In this document: piece after piece, positions 57,819 through 64,000 of the stretch
How the letters are laid out: the number at the start of each line of letters is the position of its first letter
Numbering within the stretch: position 1 is the first letter of the stretch
Origin: Portulaca oleracea
Lineage: Eukaryota > Streptophyta > Magnoliopsida > Caryophyllales > Portulacaceae
Direction: 5' to 3'
Length of the DNA: 64,000 nucleotides
Assembly (NCBI GenBank): GCA_029582165.1
Contig: CM055887.1
Span: 10,003,190 to 10,067,189, forward strand
Program-made: the position numbers and the translations under genes
The notes under the pieces: model-generated
Told to the model about the DNA's origin: nothing
The model's database searches: none
The model's input: the letters and a program-made list of their open reading frames with translations, nothing else

Positions 57819-59997
57819 TGTTGGGAGTGTCCCAACAATGTTCAATTTATCAGAGTGCTTTAGTCAAGTTAATGTGTTGATTATATGTCTTGGTAAAGAC
57901 CTGACAGGGCCGCAAGCGCACGGATACGTTGTAGCACGTCAAGGTCGATCCCACAGGGACTCAGTTAGCAACACATTGAACTAGCCCTCTACTTTATTGC
58001 TAAGTTAAACAGGTTTTAGTTTTGGAAAGCTTTTAGAACTGATAAAGTAAGGAAATTTATCTAGAATCACATCAAGGAAGAAAGACTTCTAGGAAATTGC
58101 TTTCCTAGCGACAAGCTTGACTATTAGAACCTAGTTCGTGTAATCATTCATTCGGTTGAATCAAGAATCGATAACCATATGAATTCTACCGCTCTTTCGA
58201 TGCTGAATAGAATTACTCTAATCAACCTAACAAACAACTTTTGTATGCTTTTCAAGTTAATCAAAGTTGAAGGTTTCAAATTATCCGGTTATCAAAGTGA
58301 TTCCCTAGTTTGCTATTCTTTTCTCAAATTTTACAAAACTAGGTAGAAAAGGTTGGTAGTCAGATTATTCTTATTCACCTTTCAATACTTCTCAGATTAA
58401 TCTCAAATCACAAGCATTCAAGTCTTACAAATACTCATGAACATGAAGAACACAACCTTCTATTGATTCAAAACGAGAATTCAACAGACCATGAAAATCC
58501 AATTAAACTACATTGTTTTGGGTTGCAAAACCTTAGAATACTAAGAATCTACTCACTCATAGTCAATGAAAGCATGAAACAAGTTCCCAACATGATATCA
58601 AACCTCAAACAAAAGAGAATATAAAAAGTATAGACAAACTGCGAAGAGAATCGCGTTGAGTCTTTCAATCTTGGGAAGGACCCTTCTCCACGAACGCCAC
58701 TACTTTCTTCTCGAATCCCGATTCTTGCCTCTCTTAGTTTGATTCAATCTTGAATCTTGATTGAGGATGGATGAGAGTGAGGAATGAAAGGGCTAGGGCT
58801 TCTTTTCTCCCTTGGAATGAATAATGAACGAACTCCCTCAAAACTCCCCCTTTCTCATCTTTTGATCGTTAAAACAAAAACGGTCGCCGCACGACCCAGC
58901 CGACCACCACGGCCCGTAACCAGCCACCACAGTCCGTGGCAGCCCACCACAGTTCGTGGTGCTTGCCACGGTCAGGCCGTGGTGGCCACTGGTCGTTTGG
59001 TTTCTGCTCCGTTGCTCCTGAAACTCGTGCCACGGTTCATACACCCGTGCAATATGCCCGTGTTGCCCTTGGGTCTGACAGAATTGTTCCTAAAACCAGT
59101 GTTTTGCTCCCAAATCTACAAGTTTTCACCAAAAACAAGGAGACCAAGCGTAATCGAGAAATGGGGAATACATATATATGTTTTCAATCCAAGACTTCCC
59201 TAATCTACTATCAAAACTCCTTAAGTACCAGAGAAAATCATGCACTTATCAAGATCGCTATAACTAGTGATTAAATAATTTAATCACAACCGCATTATTT
59301 AGTCACACAAGCCAGGGTCGTGGCGCAAATGTGTGTATAATGTATAATACTATAATATATGGTATTATTATACACAATTGATTTTGTGAAAATCAATTTC
59401 ATACCTCAAAATAAGGGGGTCACTGTCGTGACATATGATGTCATGCCCGTGACCCTCGTCTAGATTTTGAGGCGGGCTTTAAAGGATGTCACAGCCATGA
59501 CACTTTAAGTGTCATGTCTGTGAGGCTGTGACACTCCCTTTTCCATAAAAAAGAAAAGGGGTTGCCCCCTTCCCCAAGAATAATGATTCTATAAAGGGCA
59601 AGGGGAGCCCTATATTTCCTAAGTCTTTTCTTTAGAGGACTTTTGGAGGAAAAGTGTGTTTTAGAAACCCTTTCCTATTTACCCTCTTCCTTTTGTTCTT
59701 GGCTCATTGGTTTACAACCAATGACATCATCACACATACATTTTTTGGTTGTGATTTAATCACGATCAGACATAGTAGTATCTGCGCCCCTTGTTCACTG
59801 GGTGGACTTCTACGGAGGTTCTCCTCATTGGAGATTGATCGGTCGTGTCCCTCAGAGTTCTTCTTAGAGGACGTCTTATTGAAGTTTGAATCATCCCAGG
59901 ACATATTAATCGGAGTTTTGGCAGGTGATCTTCGCCTCTGCAATCTATTTTTTAGTGTTTGGGTAAGTTATGTGTAGTCACAATGGTTGTGACTACA
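57819..59997 (+). repeat. 3' LTR of the decayed copia element, hosting another LTR
   Basis: Starts TGTTGGGAGTGTCCCAACAA, a hairpin, right after the purine tract. After the insertion at 57878-59327 it continues with GTATAATGTATAATAC, a hairpin-rich region (59420-59535) and a TATA box (TTCTATAAAGGGC, about 59589). The 3' end is not certain; ACTACA at 59997 is the best TG...CA partner. Without the insertion it would be about 720 bp. Confidence 0.65.
57878..59327 (-). mobile_element. Solo LTR nested in the copia 3' LTR
   Basis: 1,450 bp with TG...CA ends on both readings (TGATTATATGTC on +, ending GGCGCA). It is flanked by AATGTGT at 57871-57877 and 59328-59334. Five bases are usual; two may match by chance. 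The phrase GGCCGCAAGCGCACGG with GATCCCACAGGGAC near the left end, read on the minus strand, resembles the gypsy-type LTR end seen in the 6333-8098 insertion. A CCACGG/CCGTGG-rich patch lies at about 58905-58990. Confidence 0.72.
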
Positions 59998-60962
59998 TCT
60001 GCCCCTAATCATGTGGCCTAGATAGGATTTAGGACCACCAAAACCCATGACTACTCCCTACTTCTCATTCTATATGTCATTTTAATAGTTTTATGGTCTT
60101 CAATGTATATCTTTGGCTGGCGATTTCTTACAAAATATTATATCAAAAAATTACAACATTATATTTTTATGATAATACTCTCCATGAAAAATTTAATGAT
60201 AACTCTTTTGTTTAATGAAACATTGTATATATTAAGAAACTTATGGCTAGTGGCGGAGCCTCTAGGTAAGGGTCTATAAATTCCATTAAAAAAACAATTT
60301 ATATATATGTATATAATTATCAAATAAAAATACATATTATCTTAACTAGACCCCATAAAATTATTTTTTGATGGTCGGACAATATAAATTACTATATATC
60401 TTTAAAAGTGAAAAGTTTCGATCGTAAACCTACTAACCATTTTTTCTCATCGAACTCTAAATATTATTATAATATACGATATAAAAATATAATAATTCAT
60501 AATTATCTTCTTATTTATGTTGATTTGATGGTGAATTCATTTAATAAAATAATAATTATATTCTTTACTGTACTTTGTAAATATTAATGTACAATGAAAA
60601 AATTTCTCATTAAATCTTCTTTGTTTGATAAGACAAATGCCTTAAAACTACTTTTTACAATTATATTAGACTAATAAAAGTAGTTGAATAATGAAGAAAA
60701 ATTATTGAAACTATTTATTAACATAAGCCATGCCATGCCACACAACAACAACAACTTCCTCTTCAGGAAATATGCTTAAGCAAGGTGTGGGGATCCAAAT
60801 GTAGGCAACATTTCTCCCATGAACAGAAGTTTATAGAGACGTTGAACAAATATTATCAAAAATCACTTGGAATAACGTAAATCGGACACTGTAGAGAAAA
60901 ATTAGAGTTCCACCACCGCTTATGAGCAAAGTTTTTAATCTTTAGCCCACGTGTGTGTGTAA

Positions 60963-61048
<86 letters not shown>

Positions 61049-61347
61049 AACAGAGAAAATGAAAAAAGGTAGATTATCTTTTAGGGCCTTTTTTCTTTTT
61101 TTTTATTAATAACACTACACCCTCCAAACTTATGAATTTTACTAGGTGCTTAGTGTAGCATTTCAACTTTTCAAGTAATTTCAACCATTTCCTCTTCAAA
61201 AGTTTTACCGTAGTTGAATTTTTTTCTCAACTATGGTAGTTGAAAATTTCATACCATTAATTTATTAAAAAGTAAACTTGTAGGACTCAGAAAAAAGCTT
61301 TCATGGTATCCTACGCGGTGTTAAACGAGCTGAAAGAGGTGTCTAGT
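59998..61347. other. AT-rich DNA with a TA microsatellite and a MITE end
   Basis: No gene is recognised. GTGGCGGAGCCTCTAGG at about 60249 looks like one end of the GGCGGATCC MITE family, without a clear partner. A (GT)n(TA)n tract occupies about 60953-61046. One end of the CAACTATGGTAGTTGAA MITE family lies at about 61203-61250. Confidence 0.5.
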
Positions 61348-61518
61348 CCAATGGCGGATCTAGTCGTTCGAAATAGGGGTATCCACTCTACTATTACACT
61401 TACATCATGATGAAACTCAATTCATAATTTTTACCTTTAATTTCACTAAAAAATTATCTTTTTTATTGACCTATGGGTGGCCATGGCCACCCCCAATGAC
61501 TATGGGGATCCGCCCATG
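61348..61518. mobile_element. MITE of the GGCGGATCC family
   Basis: 171 bp between CCAATGGCGGATC and GGATCCGCCCATG, inverted copies, with GTCTAGT at 61341-61347 and 61519-61525 (8th base differs). The same termini flank the MITE in CHX intron 1, so the two are relatives of different length. Confidence 0.72.
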
Positions 61519-61649
61519 GTCTAGTTTTTAAGGGATTTAAATTGAATTTTACACATGAAAAATGTTCAAATGAAATGTTTGAATTTTATTTTGAACATTA
61601 AAATTTATAATTTGCCAAAAATAAATAAGAAAACCAAAAAAAATGAAAT

Positions 61650-63000
61650 AATAAGCATGAATACCATGGTAGTCGAGGAACGACTAGCCGGACCCGGGTC
61701 ACTGGCTTGGGCACTATGCGGATCCGCCTGGTGCCCCGAGGTGTGACCCCGAGTCTTTCTCCGAGTGCCTGAGTAATGACAGTGGGCTTGGGCCAACACC
61801 CATACGGACCCGAATGGGGTGTTGGATGTTGAACCAAGACCATCGATTTTTTTAATTATTTATGATTTTCGATATTCGAATTATTTCGGAAAATAAGTAA
61901 ATTTTAAAATTCGAATAAAACATAAACATTTCGAATGAATTAAATTTAATTATATTATATTTTATTTTTTTATTACAATTTTTAAACGATTTTTTACAAT
62001 TTGTTTTAATTTCAATGTGCCCAATCTACTAAAGAAAAACCTCGGAACCTAGGAAAGAGAAGGAAAGGAGAAAATAGGTCGATGGACTCAGGGAGGATTT
62101 GCCATCTACCCGAGGACTGTGCGGGTTAGCACACCCTCGGTTCGAGGCTAGAGAACCCACCCTGAGACCCACTATGACAACCGAGATCGGGTACAAACCT
62201 ATGTGCGGGTCCGCATGGTGCCTTGGGACTTGCCGAATCGATTTCCTTCCAAATTTTCTCGTTTCCGGATTCAAATTTTTTCGAGTAGATGGAACACATT
62301 AATATTAAAATGAAATGCAATAAAAACGAATAAATCAAAGTTATAAAATTATCGGGAGTCGCCAATTAATTTTTTGGAGAATTAATAAACTCCAACTTTG
62401 ACTCTGCAACCATGAACCACGAGATTCGGATCCACAGGTAAGGTTACAGATTCAAGAATAAAAACCCTCGAATTCGCTCATTCGAAGAATGGAATCTACT
62501 AGATTGATTTAATAAATAAAAAAGTAGAAGTGGAGAATTTAATTAATTTAATTGGAATTATTTAGATGCACATAGTAATTAAATGTGATAAATAGATAAA
62601 CGTGATGAATAAATAAATGTGATAAACAAAACATAAATAAATAAAAAACGAAAGTAAATTTATCTATTTCAAGTAATCCAGTTGAGATTAGTAGTAATTC
62701 ATTTTTAGCATCAGGATTACAACGGTGTAAGTGATTACAGGAAAATAAAAACGAAAAAATAAATATGTCAAGTATAGATGTATGCAAATGATGAAGAAAT
62801 AGAGAATAAGAAGAATAAATCACTTATTGTGAATACTCCGACTTAATTCAATAAAGAAAAATAATGGGAGGGGAGTTGTATTCATAGAAGGAATGAAAGG
62901 AGGGAATTAGGGTTAAAAAAAATAGAGGGGGCAACTGGACCGTTTGGATCAGCACAAGGCCCTGTATGCTGGAATGAAAGAAAGCGGGTCGTGCGAACTA
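61650..63000 (-). repeat. Remnant of a Tat-type LTR region
   Basis: On the minus strand around 62470-62340 it reads GTAACCTTACC, GGATCCGAATCTCGTGG, then AATTGGCGACTCCC. This is the conserved block of the Tat LTR at 22430-22520. Upstream, two related phrases with GCGGATCCGC/GCGGGTCCGC and GGTGCC occur at about 61717 and 62201. No TGTAGACACC terminus is found, so the limits are approximate. Confidence 0.45.
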
Positions 63001-63850
63001 ATATGTTGCATTTTTTGAGTTGTCCAACTTCAAACGATCATAACTTTCTCATCCGACTTCCAATTAACTTGATTCAAGTGTTGTTGGAAAGTTTGCAATG
63101 AGTACTTTTAGCTCCCAAAATGAGGAAACTCATAGAAGTCAGTGGAATACTGACAATTTAAATAAAAGGCTTGGGTACATAAATAAAAGGTTGTTTTTTG
63201 GAATATTTGATAGTGGAAATGTTAGAAATGGAAATGGGCTATGCCAAAGGTTTTTTTTGGAGAAACTTTATTTGAGTTTTTTTGTGGGATTTTTCATCAT
63301 TTATGCATTTCAATAATATTTGACATTTAATCCATAATAAAAATAAAAAATGCTCAAAATAAATTACATGATTACAAAATTGAACTACGACAAAATTCAG
63401 CATCTACAGAACTACCCAAGGCACAAATTCATTGAAATGGAAATATTGATGGGAATGAGAACAATTTAATTCTAAGAAAAAAGGTAAAGTGTATACCTGT
63501 AATTAATTATTTGGAAAGGAAAAAAGCAAAATAATTGAATTAAATATTGAAAAAGGAAAATGACAATTATTTTGAAATAAAATAAGTTAGTTAAAATGTT
63601 AATTAATATGTAACGGAAGGAGTATAACAAGTTACTTTTATCAGCATTCATTGATTTTAATGTTTTTATGATAGAATCGACAGTAGTTGCACTTTTCAAC
63701 CATGATAGTTAAAAAATCAAATTATTATAGAATCTACTTAAAAATATTAAAATTTATAAAATTTATATCTTGATGAATAAGATTACCTATTATAACAAGT
63801 CCTTAAATCAATATATATTAATTTCAACTATTATAATTAAAAAAGGGAAA
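63001..63850. other. AT-rich intergenic DNA
   Basis: No gene is recognised. Scattered pieces of the CAACTATGGTAGTTGAA MITE family occur at about 63660-63735 and 63820-63845. The phrase TAACGGAAGGAGTA at about 63612 is a likely remnant of a Stowaway end. Confidence 0.4.
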
Positions 63851-63852
63851 TT

Positions 63853-64000
63853 GGATTCTAATAATACGAACTTTTAGCCATATAACACTTAATAATACGA
63901 ACTTTCGATTAGGTTATGAATAATATGAACTTTGACCCCCCTGTTGCCCCCAGTAACACGCCACCGAGTTAAGATTTACTTAACTCGGTGACGGTCCTAG
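63853..64000. mobile_element. Foldback MULE-type MITE, cut by the window end
   Basis: GGATTCTAATAATACGAACT, followed by two more AATAATANGAACTTT phrases, copies the layout of the arm at 3361 (GGATTATTGG with three AATAATNCACTGAA phrases). CACCGAGTTAAG at 63962-63973 is the exact inverse of CTTAACTCGGTG at 63979-63990, probably near the centre of the element. Only the first half is in the window. Confidence 0.6.

Larger units (their letters stand above)
50480..59997 (+). mobile_element. Decayed Ty1/copia element with three LTR insertions
   Basis: The order on the + strand is gag (about 50490-52200), protease and pre-integrase (52330-52600), integrase (52610-55344), RT (about 55570-56250), RNase H (about 56480-56945), a non-coding 3' region, a polypurine tract (AAGTAAGAGAT) and a 3' LTR from 57819. 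Many stops and frameshifts show age. It was invaded at 51240-52103, 53094-54909 and 57878-59327. The 5' LTR is missing. Motifs fit a Tork-like copia lineage, which I hold only loosely. Confidence 0.8.

Overview
The window looks like plant nuclear DNA, most likely from a eudicot. It is AT-rich and almost entirely made of transposable elements nested in one another. Splice-site-bearing genes, tRNA-primed LTR retrotransposons of the copia and Tat types, L1-type LINEs and several MITE families all fit a plant. There is no rRNA gene, CRISPR array, bacterial gene or recognisable viral gene. Only one probably functional host gene is visible: a three-exon CHX-type cation/H+ antiporter on the + strand (14500-17642), with a small MITE in its first intron.

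Left part (1-13900): a minisatellite (1-480), a Stowaway-like MITE (733-995), a very AT-rich element with inverted repeats (2231-3260) and a foldback MITE with a perfect 9-bp target-site duplication (3361-3786). Then comes a three-level nest on the minus strand. A 5'-truncated L1 LINE (4054-11071, 13-bp duplication) was hit by a copia-type element keeping only gag and the start of protease (4207-8823, duplication GACTC). That element was itself hit by a 1.77-kb LTR (6333-8098, duplication ACCAT). A PIF/Harbinger MITE (11134-11600), a MITE with CAACTATGGTAGTTGAA-type ends and a second foldback MITE (13539-13916) follow.

Middle (19320-36165): a second L1 LINE on the + strand (ORF1, endonuclease, catalytically dead RT) is split by a 12.5-kb Tat/Ogre-type element (21832-34305, duplication AGCAG). 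This element has two LTRs, a tRNA-Arg-type primer site and a gag, but no pol. It carries an antisense plant-mobile-domain gene with its own TATA box, and a roughly 1.4-kb tandem array whose units are hairpins with a constant loop and changing, still paired, stems.

Right part (36165-64000): copia LTR remnants, then a 6-kb field of GACCACACT/AGTGTGGTC motifs around a FAR1-type DNA-binding exon split by a solo LTR (39349-40429). A 970-bp tandem duplication built around TA/TACA microsatellites follows, then a second FAR1 fragment behind a different short-motif array. A decayed copia element (about 50480-59997) has three LTR insertions, each with a recognisable duplication. The end holds AT-rich DNA with MITEs, a Tat-type LTR module and the first half of another foldback element cut by the window edge.

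All boundaries and duplications were read by eye. Family names rest on motif recognition, not on database searches.
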